This document shows, piece after piece, positions 1-11,958 of a stretch of 64,000 bases of DNA. How positions within the stretch are numbered: the stretch's first letter is position 1; each line of letters begins with the position of its first letter. Where the stretch lies: the NCBI GenBank assembly GCA_037903355.1, contig JBAJFE010000050.1, positions 496,001 to 560,000 of the forward strand. The letters run 5' to 3'. The notes under the pieces were generated by a model. That model ran no database searches, was not told where the DNA came from, and saw nothing but the letters and a program-made list of their open reading frames with translations. Origin of the DNA: Trichuris trichiura (taxonomy: Eukaryota; Nematoda; Enoplea; Trichinellida; Trichuridae). Position numbers and translations under genes: made by a program.

Positions 1-3000
1 AATATGAGCACCCTTAGATGACTTGCGAACGGCTTGAAAACGCCGGGAAAGAACTGGCCAACGTGGCTGCTTTCCAAGATTAGATTTTTGACCATCAATC
101 TGCCGAAGAACTTTTGCGGAACGACCGGTATCAGGCTATCCCATATCCATAGCTTTTGTATGCGCGTATTGTTTGGCAGCGCAGCCAGAGCTCTATATAT
201 GGCCGGCATGCGCTCTCTGCTGCAGCCAATCCAAGGGGCGGAAGCAAAGCTTCGATAGTCCGTTGAATTTTCGCTGCTGTCATCCGACATGTGAAGACCA
301 CCCGAGCCAACGCCGGGCGGGAAGCATCTGCATGCCTCCTCTTTGCCTTCGAACAATTTTGTTATGACCGAACAAGGTCCCACTGCATCGAGTTCGTCGA
401 ACTGGACAGCAGCTATAAGAATTAGAAGCCACATGGCGAAAGGCACTGCTATTTCAGCCTGAAAAAAGGTATAATGTCAGTAGAAGTTACGTTATACAGG
501 CGCAGGGTGAAGGTATGCGTAAAGTGTTGGAAATGCGGGAGAACGGTTATGTTTTTATAGCCCTGTTAGCCGGGGAGTAACGGTAACGAACAAACAGCTT
601 GACAACTGGACTGTGACAAAGATAAAAAAGAGCACGTGGCAGTGACACAGGGCTTTGGTGACGCCCGTGTCGGCCTTCCTGTCTGGCTTAGTTGAGTATG
701 ACGACAAGAAAGAGATGGGCAGAGAGAAAATAAGTCCCGACGGTGACCGAGAAAACAAATCAGCAAAAAGAGCCTACGGGAGCAGCCCAACGACTTGTTT
801 TTCAAATCTCTCAGGAGGCCAAAAGCCAAACTTCACCGTCACCGCCTGGCACATGACAACCAACCGAGGAGAGAAGTCGTAGTTCAGCCGAGAATTCTGT
901 CCACGTTAATTCAACCAGCTGTTGTCCACATCTATCAATGTATTAACTTTTTCTACCCCCTCCCATCCTCCCTCCAAAAGTTACCCGTCAAACGAAGCAT
1001 ATTATCCGCATAAAAACTGGTTTTCAAACGAAAGTAACGCCCGTTGCGTTGGCACAAAAAAGACATCATCGTCACACTCCCATTGCCGAGGCTTACAATT
1101 GAATTTGCCAACAAAAAGCAAAGCTTTGACATTTTAGTTCGTTTTCAAAAAGCCGCGCGTAAAACAGGCCCGCAAACGCCGTAGGCATCCCAGCAATTGG
1201 ACATGCTTCATTGTGTTAAAGCCGAAGCCGTCCTTGACGCTGCGAGCGGAGATGGAACAAAAAAAAATTAAACTTTCCAATTTCAAAGTCTTCAACGCAA
1301 AAAAAAGCGGTGGTACCTTGCCTGCAAAAATAAATTTGAAAAAAACTTAGCAGAACCGGTAGAAAACCAGAGGCGTTTGGCGGAGGGGAGAAAAAAATTG
1401 AATCAAAAAAGTCCCTTTGCCGCCAATGCTATGCGGGACAACGGCAGGGCGAGGCAGCGCGGCGGAATGCGAACGCCATTCCACTCTCCAACACAGTCGA
1501 AGCGCAGTGGCCTACGTCGACTGCCTTCTCCGTAACCATACAAGCGACGTCGGTAGAGGAATTTCCAAGGTGAGTCGCCCTTTTGGCGTTGAAATCGCGC
1601 ACTCGCTTACAGAACCAATGCAAGCCTCTAATAATGGAAAAATAAGATAAATATGCAAATTTATTTTGAACAAAACCCTCGCTGGGGAAGCGAACGTCAG
1701 CGAAGTAAAGTATGCTTAAACTCCATTGTAGAAAATTAGGCAATAGTGGACGCGGAAGGAAAATATCAAGGCCAACTGTGACGTAATCGGGTTACTCATA
1801 TTTGGTATTCACTGAACGCGCGACTACGATCAAGTACAGGTGGCAAATTATATTGACATTCCACGCCTCAGTTTGGTCGGTCACCCAAAGCATTAACATG
1901 AACTAGTTTACCCGCCTTCGTGTATAATGGTGTCCTGACGCGCATGTCACATAGGGCGACATTACGTAGACTCATATTTCGTAGGAGAATTCTTATTTGA
2001 TCTTGTTGAGATTACGCGGGAGCAACGGGCGCCTACAATGACGACAGAGGACGTAAGGACCGTACTAACGCCAAAAAAGGCATTTTTCCCTTATTTAGCG
2101 ACTACGCCTGCTTTAAACGCGGGTGAATTGAAGCATTTAAATGTTTGCTCATAAAGCCAATAAACAGACTCCGAGGACCAAGCGAGTAGAGAGAAAAATG
2201 ATGAGAAGAAAAGGTCGCCAAAATTTCGGACGAAATTTGTTGGTCAAAACGCAAAAAAAAGGTACATTGGAGAGGACAATAATCGGATTGAACGTCTGCG
2301 CATTTTTTTACGCCTGTAAACAGATACGCAGCGGCTTATTAGTGGGCGTCGATATTGGAAAAATGTCCCGGGAAACCGACGGCCCATAAATAAGCGTAAA
2401 AAAGAGACGAAAACTTTACATTATTTGATAGAGCTTTCAGGACCCGCCTTGTTCCGCCTTCAGCGTAAAAAGAGAAGATGAATGAACAGCCAATGAGTAA
2501 ATTGCTAAAATTCAACATACGGAAAGCTTCGGAAGCCAACAACGCAAAATTGACGAATAGGATGAATGTTGGAATGGTAAGGAAAAGTCATTGGGGAAAG
2601 GCACCCGCCGCTGACTCATTACGCCATACGACAAGCAGAACAATTCACCGTGCACGAACACATTGTGGGCATAGCTATTCCATCATTCGTGACTATATGG
2701 AAAAACTTTAAGCTTCAAAAAATCGATCCTTCAGAATGTATATTTTCTGAAGCGCGGCTCCATTGGAAACGCCGCTACACTACTTTATCTCATTCATTCT
2801 ATAAAACTTTCAATCTTCAGCGCACCACGCGTATGTCAAACGCAACGAGCGTTCAAGACAGACTTTTTCCAAGTTGGAATTTTCAGAATGAATTTACGAG
2901 ACAATTCGCCGTACGATTGCTTGAACGTCGTCAATTCATGCAGTTTAAAAATAGATACACAAAATGTAAGCCATCTCTAACAAGCAGCGAAATAGGGAAT

Positions 3001-6000
3001 GGCTTTTGTGAATTATTCAAAGCAGGCAAATACTAAGGCAGTTTTCTCGACTGCTATTAATGGAGAAAAGACTGCCACTCAATAGGGAGCTATTAAATTG
3101 GCAAACTTTATCCTAAGAAAGGCAGATTCGTCAATGGATTAAAAGTCAGTCGCAGCTACGAGATTTGGTGAAGTATGGCAGCCGTATTTCATGGAAATAT
3201 GTCGTCCATAATCGAACTTGACTATATCTATGCAACAAAGAGGTTAAGGAGAGTTTATGATCATCGTAGAAGCCGCCTATTGCTGAAAAAATGCACTTAA
3301 AGATAGAACAAAGCATTTTCCAAGCAAATGTGCTCTTTCTACTATTTTAATGAGTAATCGGTGTTGCATTATTGATCACTGTTTGGTAATAGCAACAGAT
3401 GACGTAAAAATTCTCAAAGGATAAAGAGCCTGCAAAGAACGGAAGTCCACCATATTCATCTTCAAGCTCAGACAATAATAAAGCCTACAAGCCACCTTAA
3501 CTCTAAAAACCTTAGCGCGAACAATACTGAAAAACCGACTTAACAAAGTCTTCGACTGACTAAAAGTAAGAAATTGAAATTTTGAAGTCGCTGTGCAGTA
3601 AGTTTCTTTACATTAGAAGAATTATTTAAAAATAGACCCGTAGAATTCGTTCGCTTCGCTTTTTTTGGAATCTCTTCAAAAGAGTAACCAAAAGAAGTGG
3701 AAGTCCAGCACAGCTGCCATAGTAACGGCTGTAGTTAACGTGTTCTTTTCGCATAGGCGCTCTATAGAGCAAATGTTGTACACACGCTTTGCTTGCAGGA
3801 ATAATTTATAGAGACGTACACGCTGTATACGAGTTTTTGGACTCGCAAGCAACGTCTTGAAATGGTCAGCCATCGATCCGGCAACGAAATGACAATAGTT
3901 TGCTAGAACGACTATCCAAAAAAGGAAGAAAGGAGATATTAATTTAAAAAATTCATTTTGACGCAATAGCACGCAATGATGCACTTGCGAGTGGCCGTTG
4001 GTTGCGCGCGTAAATTTTTTTTAAACCTTTGCCATGGTGACCAAGCTTGCAATGATCAATTGATCTAAACGGGAGCAGCCGACCTGGACAAGTCAAGCGG
4101 GCTCACCGGATCCAATATCATCGTTTCGACAACGCTTCAACAGCGTTCTATACAAGCTGAGCAAACTTGGCCAGACAACCGCCGCCGACTTGTTGCATTG
4201 ATTTCCGATCGACTTGAAATGAAACAAATCGAAAAAGCAGGTAAGCAAGCAAGCGGCGTCGTCGCGGCAACCACATCGCATTTAGTCTCTTTTTGGAATA
4301 AACCAATCAAAGTTTCCTCAGTACTTAAGGGTCGACTATCTCCGACAATAGTACAGTAAGAAGTAATCAGGTACTATTCCAAGAATTAACTAGTTGCGCC
4401 GTCGAGACCTGCTCTTTCATCGCCTAACTTTTCCAGCGAGCAAAACTTGACGCACAGGGCGTTGACATTTAACGCTTCGGCTAAAATTGGGTTAAGCGGT
4501 ACATCTCACGGAACGGCAGGCATATTTTTGGCGAAAACTTGCGAGAGCAAATTATTTGGTAAGCGTCTAATGCTTTTGAAGGCTGTACTGCGTAACGGGC
4601 AAAAAAGGTGCGCAAACATTGGAGCCGAGACGCAACAGTGCAAACGGGATGTTGCGACTAAGCGTAGAGCCCGCCTGGTACGGAGGCGTCGCTCGGTGAA
4701 AACGTAACCTTTCAAGGGCAACTCTTAAAAACATTGACCTCACCACCTACCGGCTGATGCGTCACCTGTCCGGAAAAATGCCGAAACCTGTTTTACAACC
4801 TGCGCGGACGCCGTTGAGAAATAAGGCAACAGAAAAGTCCACTTTGCGCAAAGCTTAGCGGCTATTCCATTTTTGGAAAAGTTGAAAAATTCAGATAAGT
4901 TGCATCGGCGGATGCCTACCTGCTAGCGAACGGAAGGTAAAGTGCATAAAAGGCGCGATGACCATTGACCGCTTGCAAAAACCCCAATGGTTGTTGGCTT
5001 GGATACGAAGATTGCGTTAGAGGCCGGCGGAAAGAATCGAACTGAATGTTGCCAAATTTGAAGAACTACGACGATTCGCCCGAGTGAAAGAGAAGTGGGT
5101 CGTACCAGGTACGAGCGGTGCACGTTGCCACGGAAGCGGAAAGGTAATGACACAGTTTCTCCAACTCTGTCAACGTCCAGTAACGCACGGACAATTCGCC
5201 TCCTCCTCCTCCTTGGGCGGCTGCTACGCGTTGTGGCGTTCAAAGGATCAAAAGCGCCCTTAGTGCCAGTGAGCCAAAAGCTGATGAGCCGTTGACCTCA
5301 GCAGCTTACGGCAACGGCGGCGGTCCATAGGGACAAATACATCTGCATTGACTAGAGCGTCACCTACCATGTCAGCTTTTTAATGGGCCAACGACGGTTG
5401 TTGAACGCAACTTGATTCAACTACAAAAGCATAACAATAGCTTAACAACTTGTGCAGAGATGAAGTTCGAAAATAGCATTTGCAAAAAGGACGAAACAAG
5501 CTCGAGTATAACGCTGCCGCGTAGGCTTAGAGGGCGGTATGGAGAAAATGATTTTGGCGGCCATTCGAAGCGGAAACGTGTGGAAATGAGAGCAGAAAAA
5601 TCAGTCGGTCCTATTTCAACGACCCTTTCAGCTAGTCGGCTGTGCCGGCAAGCGGTTAATTACTAGTCAAAAGCGCCTATGCCTCATCAGTCTCTACTTG
5701 GCCAACGTAGCTCTGACATTAACGTCACACAACAGATTTTAGTTCACCCTGTGTCAACAACACACCTTCATAGGAGTCCGTCCTAACGTCGTCAGTTTCG
5801 CCGCCGCTCTTCGAAGAGTAAACCAGCAGACGCAGCGTATTTGTCATGCTTCTCAAAAGTCTGTGGTGACAAACACAAACGCTTCGGGTAAACAAGCCAG
5901 GTTGGACTACACTCCAAAGGATGGGATGTTCTCGTGCTATGTCGTGTCATGCAAGCCAACTGAGCCATTGGGAAGCAACTGACCGCCCCGCCAAGTTCAT

Positions 6001-7712
6001 CCATGTCCCTTCCTTTTCCTTTGGTCATCCATTTCCTCCTCGTTCCAGCTGTGCTTTCTCTGTCTCTAACAGCCACTCGTTGAACCAAAATATTCATCGT
6101 AAGCGTAACACGCAGCGAATAAACGTGGTATGCTGCTGGCACAGCGTGGTAGAACATTTCCAAGAAGCTCTCGAATGAATGTCAACTTTAGCATTGCAAT
6201 TTAGATTAACAGCGGGGCTGACATCCAAGCTAATGACCAAAGCAACGGGTCTCTCTACTAACAACTCCAACAGTGGTATATACACACTCGTAGTAAAAAT
6301 GGCAATTTTCAAATTACCTCACAAATTGGCTTGCCAATGGCGCGCCACTACTCTTATCAGCTTAAGAGCGAAAAGTTTTTTGCATGCCAACACGCGACCG
6401 AATAGGAGATTGAAGCCCGCAGCGTACGCGGAGCAACAAGCCTATTGAACATGCGTCCAAATCGAATATGGCAACTTTGAAATGGCGGCTGAGCAAAGAA
6501 ACAGAAGTTGCGCTAAAGCGGTAACGATTTAAAAGCAGCCAATTTCGAGACGAAGCGCCTAAGTTGCCCGAAATAGACATAGGATAATTATTGCTATTGC
6601 TTTCGGTCATTTTAAACAGGTGATTTCGATCTTCCTTTTTCCTATCGCCCATTAAGTAAGGAAGGAATATTTTAACATAAGAGATCGATAGCAAAAGTGA
6701 CCTTCTACAGTCTGAAAGCGGGTTTGACGATTGACGAAAAAATTGCGTCGCTTATCGACAGCAGCCAGAAGACTTTGGGCGCTACAAAATGCAGACAGGT
6801 TAGGATGACGTGGACGGCAACAGAAAAAGAAAATATTCGCTTATCGACTGAAGGCCAAAAGGCTCAACGTTACGAAAAGCTGTGCTTCAAAAAATACGCA
6901 CCTGCAAATTCGGATAGAGCGGCAACAGTGAAACGAAACTTTGCGGCAATAAGCAAAGTATTCGATTCTTCTGCGCTACCGCTTTATTGCTGCTAGGTTC
7001 GATGAACCCATTTTTTCTTGTTTGACCTGCATTTATGCCATAGGCTGAAGTTAAACGACTTTTCCTAGGCTATGTAGCTTAGACTGCCTAAATCAAACGC
7101 TTATTTTAAAAAACAAATAAATTTTTGACAAAATACCGCGCGGCTAACATGGCAAAGCTTGGCGGGCTTCTTTCGGTCAGCGTATTTGCATAACTATAGC
7201 GCGCCATATCTCTTTCGCAATTCGGTTTCCAACCTGCGGCAAAGAAGCAAATATCACAATTGTTTTCCGGAAAAACCTAAATACCACTTCTTCCAATCGA
7301 CGCTTCGCCCGAAGGAGAAGGATGCACTTGAGCCTAGATGTCGTCGTCCAACGTTTTGCCGGCGAAAAAGAAACCTATTACGACGCGCTACCGCCACGGC
7401 GTTCCGCAAAAAATGCCCGCAGGACGAAAAGCTTTTTTTCTTTTTCAATCATCCACTATGCAAAGTTCAAAATCGCTTTTATTACTTCATCCTTGGCGTG
7501 TACGTATCTACAAATCTTAGGTAGCCCTTGTTCAGCTTTTGCGGACAACGTCTTGTTTCGCTAAATATTTTTTAGCTAAAGAAAATTCTTGTTTCTTGGG
7601 CGTTACGTGATGTCTTCGCCTACGCGGCTATTCTACGGCTCTCCACGTTGCGTTAATTCTTAACAACATAATAAGGTAGATAATGAAAATAAGGCTTTTT
7701 GCTAAGGGAAAG
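1..7712. other. gene-free stretch, nothing recognised
   Basis: About 7.7 kb with no protein segment that I recognise on either strand. The short open frames here lack family motifs and phase-matched splice partners. The DNA is rich in A/T homopolymer runs. Exons of fast-evolving genes could be hidden here. Confidence 0.5.
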
Positions 7713-7713
7713 C

Positions 7714-8092
7714 AAATTGTTTCTTCTTACGGAATATGTGCCCAGTTTGGAGTAGAAAAACTTTTAATGAGAGTCCGTAGCATTCGGCCCGCTCGTCACC
7801 CGTCCTCAGCGGTAATAAAACTAATGTGAATAGCAAGTGCGAATCGCTAGTTAATGGTTTAAAAACGAGTGTTTTAAAATCTTGTTTTTTAAGGCTTCTT
7901 TGTCTGTCAGCCGACTGCGTCGCTTGTTGCGTATGTGTCGTAGCATCTTACGATGTGCATGTTATTCTATTTTTCATATTTAACTTCATTGTTCGTTTCA
8001 TGTTTATATCTAATTTTCCATTCTTTTCGTACACGTTAATTCTTTTGTTTACTCCGTCTTGTTAAATGTAAATTTACCCATTTTTTACATGA
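7714..8092 (+). repeat. left arm of a long inverted repeat
   Basis: This ~380-bp stretch reappears as its reverse complement at about 9381-9760 and again at about 12045-12437. Matching landmarks include the block around 7826-7880 (against 9610-9670 and 12270-12330) and the block around 8035-8092 (against 9381-9440). Divergence is clear but moderate, so it is an old repeat. The arms enclose the pogo-type MITE and a foldback. Confidence 0.75.
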
Positions 8093-8155
8093 GAGAGTGG
8101 GCTTCCTGTGGGTGCTCCATCCTTTTGTGAGAAGAAATTGTCCTGGAACCTGAAG

Positions 8156-8842
8156 TACAGTAAAACCTCCCTGATCTGAATCCTTCCCTAATCCGAACTC
8201 ATGGAAGAGAACAATAGAACAACCGTATACATTAAAGATAATTAGGCTACTTATGCGAAACGGGCAGCCACTTGGCGGCAACGACTATAAGGGCAGTAAA
8301 TAACCTGGTAACGGCCCTTTCAGTATACGCTAACATAGGCGTAGACCAGCCACGGCTCTGCCGAACTAATATCGACCAATAAGGTGATTGCAGCAAGGCA
8401 CCTCGAGACCTATGTTTCCCCAAATAAACAGAACTGTGGATCAAAGACCTGGTCTTTTTCAGTTATATAAAAGCACAATCTTTTCTCATATAACGTAATA
8501 ATCAGCCGCTAAGTCAATTTATTTTCGAGCCAGCAGCCAGTCGGCAAATGCGAATACAGAAAAATAAGTTCACGGAAACTATTCCCCACGTTGCTTCAGG
8601 GTACAGCGTCCACGCCATATAAGAAACTGGTTTCCGTTGGTCAGCTGTGTTCCTTGATCAGACGGACTTCGCCGCATTCGGTAAACTATTCACCGCTTGC
8701 AGAGACTGACATTGTGCTGTAGACCCCAGGAACATGCATCTAAAATTGCATTACCTGCTTTTCTGTGGCCTACTGTAAGCCTCATCTATAATCTGAACTA
8801 CCCTCCGCTGCGACGCGTTCAAATTAAGGAGGTTTTACCGTA
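8156..8842. mobile_element. non-autonomous pogo/Tigger-like MITE
   Basis: The left end reads TACAGTAAAACCTCCCTGA and the right end is its imperfect inverse, GGAGGTTTTACCGTA. CAGTRAAACCTC followed by a TCCGAA-like stretch (here at about 8190) is the classic terminal inverted repeat of pogo/Tigger elements, which insert at TA. The element is about 690 bp and has no transposase frame, so it must have been moved in trans. It lies between the arms of a larger inverted repeat. Confidence 0.65.
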
Positions 8843-9049
8843 GTTGCCATGGTGCATGCAGAAGGATACTAATTTAATTATATGCGTAGGGTTTAGCTTG
8901 GTTCTAAGCAGGACAGTGTCGTCTGCGTTTAGCAGAGTTTCTAACAGGTTTATTGAATACTTCTAAAACGATCTTTAACATCACAACTTACCGCAACAAG
9001 AGCAACTCTAAAACGTACGGTATATGATTGCTCTGTATATTCTCCAACT

Positions 9050-9460
9050 ACTTTTTTCCTACATATTAATTCTTTTGTTTGTTCTACCCTATTCTATGTA
9101 AATTTGCCCCTTTTTTATATGTTCATATTTTGTGGTCTACGTAGGTACTTCTAGTATTTTCTATATATATATATATATACATATATATGTTATCCCATTT
9201 TTCAACTTGTTTCTTGTGCTCGTGTACACAATTCATTTAATGCGCAGCAATCAGAGCGTGTGATCATTGCTCCTCATCAAATGGATTGTATACACGAGTA
9301 CAAGGAACAAGTTAAAACAACGGGAAAACATAAATACGAAATACCATAAGTACTTACGTAGACCAGAATATATGAAAATATGTAAAAAATGGGTAAATTT
9401 AGATAGAACACAGTGAAATAAACAAAAGAATTAACATGTACGAAAAAAAGAGAAAATGGA
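9050..9460. repeat. foldback centred near 9258
   Basis: The 9050-9240 arm and the 9277-9460 arm are imperfect inverted copies of each other. For example, the block at about 9205-9235 reads inverted at 9280-9310, and the block at 9060-9110 reads inverted at 9390-9435. The arms flank a ~35-bp spacer. The right arm belongs to the repeat family found again at 11959-12110. Confidence 0.6.
9163..9190. repeat. AT dinucleotide microsatellite
   Basis: Alternating TA run, interrupted once by a C, inside the left arm of the foldback. Confidence 0.85.
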
Positions 9461-11430
9461 TATAAACATGACAGGAAGAAGAAAGCTAAATGCGAAAAAT
9501 AGAATAACATACACATCGTAAGATGGCAGGACATATAGGCAACAAGAGACGCAGTCAGCTGACAGACAAAGAAGCTTCAAAAAACAAGACCTTAAAATAC
9601 TCATTTCTAAACCGTTAACTAGCGATTCGCACTTGCTATTCCCATTAGTTTTATTACTGCTGAGGATGAGTGACTAGCAGGCCGAAAGCTACGGACTCTC
9701 ATTGAAAGCTTTTCTACTCCAAACAGTGTACACAGCTACCTGTAAGAAGGAACAATTTAATCATGAAAATAAGCTAGATATGCCGTGATTCAAACCACAC
9801 ACGAGTGTATTAAGAAATAAATCATCAGGTCTTTACCCAGTCTATCCGGCCGACAGTAAGTGGGCCTGAATACCTACTGAGGAATTCCGTTACATTGCGA
9901 GGGAATAGCGGTTGCAAGCGTCACTGATGCGGTTACTGACCCTTGCAAGACAGTGAAGGTGAGGGAATGAAACAGCTATGCATGGATTGCTGGCGCGGGG
10001 AGCACAATGGAAGGTTCGGTCAGTGATTCGTCGAAAACATCGAAGGTCAACGGACGGATCCGCATTGCGCCTTGGTAAACGGCGTAAAGCTCATTGTGCA
10101 TAATGTCTACAGCTAAGAGCATCCGCTGGCTCCACGAGACCGTAAAAGACGAAGAAACGGCCATAAAGTTCCTTCGCGAAAAGGGCTGCTGCACAGCGAA
10201 AGGCTATGCCCCTCGTGCGGACAGCCGATGCGTCTGGGGCGCGGCGGAATGTCCTGGCGCTGCTACAAACGTTCCTGCCGCAAGGAACTGTCCGTACGGA
10301 CGGGGACGTGGTTCGAAGGTAAGCCCATTAAGCGCAGTGGCCGTTTTGAGCGCTACAGTGCAATGTGTCTTTACAGCCCGCCGGCAAGGATTGAAGTTTC
10401 GGAAGGCCGTCGAAATAATATTCTTCTGGAGTCGACGGTACACCTCAATGAAATTCTGCAAAGACGAGCTGGGTAGTGATCCGCGCGCCTTCTATTGTTC
10501 CTATAGGCGTTATCTACTTTTCAGGGCTCTCCAACAAGACCGCAGGGCTTTGGAACAGGTACCTGCGGCATGTTGCAGCCGGAGCACTGGCTGGAACTCC
10601 CATGCAACTGGGATGGCAGACGAGGAAGCAGACTGCTGAATCGCTGTGGGCTCAGGCCAGGCGGGTCTGCAGGCGGCAGCGTGGAACGCGTCAGAACGCG
10701 CTTCCATTGCATATCTGCGAGTTCATATGGAGGAAGCGATTAAGAGCCTCTGACGACGCTTTCGACGCGATCCTCAGCGACATTCTCCGGTTGCATCCGC
10801 CACGAGTAGATGTATTGCCTGTACCTGTTTCCCCGCTACAGTGAACGGTTTGCACGTTTGTTTACGTTTACTTTGTCTGTGCGACGTACTGAAATCAGTG
10901 GAAAGAGGAATGACGGACGGCATTGTCCAAGTATTCCGATAATCCCTTCCATTGTGCGGCTGCAGCGCTAATCCTCCCTACTGTTCCATTGCACTCTTAA
11001 TCCCACTTCGCTACGTACCGGTGTACCAGTTTTCCAGTTGATGTTACCGCAGTTACTTTCAGCCGGACGGACTGCGGTAAAAACCCAGATTATTTTACGA
11101 TAAGTCATTACTTACGCTTTCGGCTTTTTAAGCAACTTAAAACCACGTTATTAAAAAAGCTGGTGTTTATTATGGTTACAGTAATCTAACGAACCTTTTA
11201 AAAGTTAAATATAGTCGAAACGTACTGATAGGAAAACAATTAAATAACTTATCGCTTTTTAGGTCCTAAGCATTAGTCTTATACGCTTGAAAAAGATTCG
11301 AATTTTTTTTGAACTGCTCGCGCAAAGCGCGTCGGATTAATTTCAGGGCTTTGCAGTTTTATGGCAAACAGTAAACGGGTATACGGCTTGGACAATTGGC
11401 ACATTATTAAAGCAAGGATAAAAAACAACC
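9277..11430 (+). repeat. ~2.15-kb direct repeat, copy A
   Basis: Copy A of a long direct repeat whose copy B is at 11959-14130, offset about 2.68-2.71 kb. Similarity runs from the block after 9277, through the transposase remnant, to a shared tail around 11285-11430 (13985-14130 in copy B). The copies differ by scattered substitutions and small indels, so the duplication is not recent. A separate MITE copy lies in the spacer, ending at copy B's left edge. Confidence 0.8.
10103..10850 (+). pseudogene. Merlin/IS1595-like transposase remnant, copy A (frameshifted)
   Basis: The first codons encode MSTAKSIRWLHETVKDEETA, the same start as copy B. A one-base loss in an A-run near 10178, compared with copy B, shifts the frame before the zinc ribbon, so the Cys motif is no longer readable in phase. 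The helical region that follows persists in another frame from about 10386. The family is inferred from the CPxCG...C..C ribbon and the WFE-type segment after it in copy B, which is typical of Merlin (IS1595/ISXO2-like) transposases. No DDE catalytic domain is readable, so this is a dead copy. Confidence 0.55.
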
Positions 11431-11781
11431 CGACCGGCGGTACAATTACGCTGATGACGGGCCACGGAGAGGCCCGAAAGCTCCGTTTACGTTTTTTTAA
11501 AATAAACGTTTAACCAAGAACGGGTTAAAAAATCCCTTGAAAATTTTAGAATAAGGATAAAAAACAGACGCAAAACAAAACAGGAGGAGCACCACCACCT
11601 TACTGAAGACGGAACTGGAGCGTTCCGAAAGCTTTGAACATTAAAAAAGTTGAGTGTATTGATATCTGTACATTTTTTTAATAACGGCTCATCCATCCGT
11701 TGGTAGAGCAGTTGTTTTAGTTTAATTACAGATAACAGCACAACGAAAAACGGGAAAAGCCGTAGAAGATCTTACAACCAT

Positions 11782-11957
11782 GAAATGCAGGTTCCTTCCT
11801 AATAAGCGCGCGGCCATCCTATCCTGGCTTTACTGGCGACCATGCTAGTTATCCTAATGTCCTCTTACCTAAGCCTAAGCTAATATATTAACTTTACGTT
11901 TAGGCTTAGTCTTAGGGAAGGGCAGAACAAGACGGCTGGCAAAGTTACAGCAGGACG
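11782..11957. mobile_element. short dispersed MITE-like element, copy 1
   Basis: About 175 bp, starting GAAATGCAGGTTCCTTCC and ending near TTACAGCAGGACG. Its core is a hairpin, CCTAAGCCTAAGC facing TTTAGGCTTAG across a short AT loop. Related copies are at 18046-18223, 23309-23479 and 39039-39208, and a fragment holding both ends is at 42369-42400. It lies in the spacer between the two direct-repeat copies. Confidence 0.7.
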
Positions 11958-11958
11958 A

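Noticed and set aside
2650..3036. 128-codon open frame on the plus strand
   Set aside because: No recognisable motif, no supporting splice structure, and base composition like the surrounding non-coding DNA.
10228..10844. Multiple overlapping open frames in transposon copy A
   Set aside because: They are GC-rich shadow frames of the decayed transposase; only the zinc-ribbon reading has family support.
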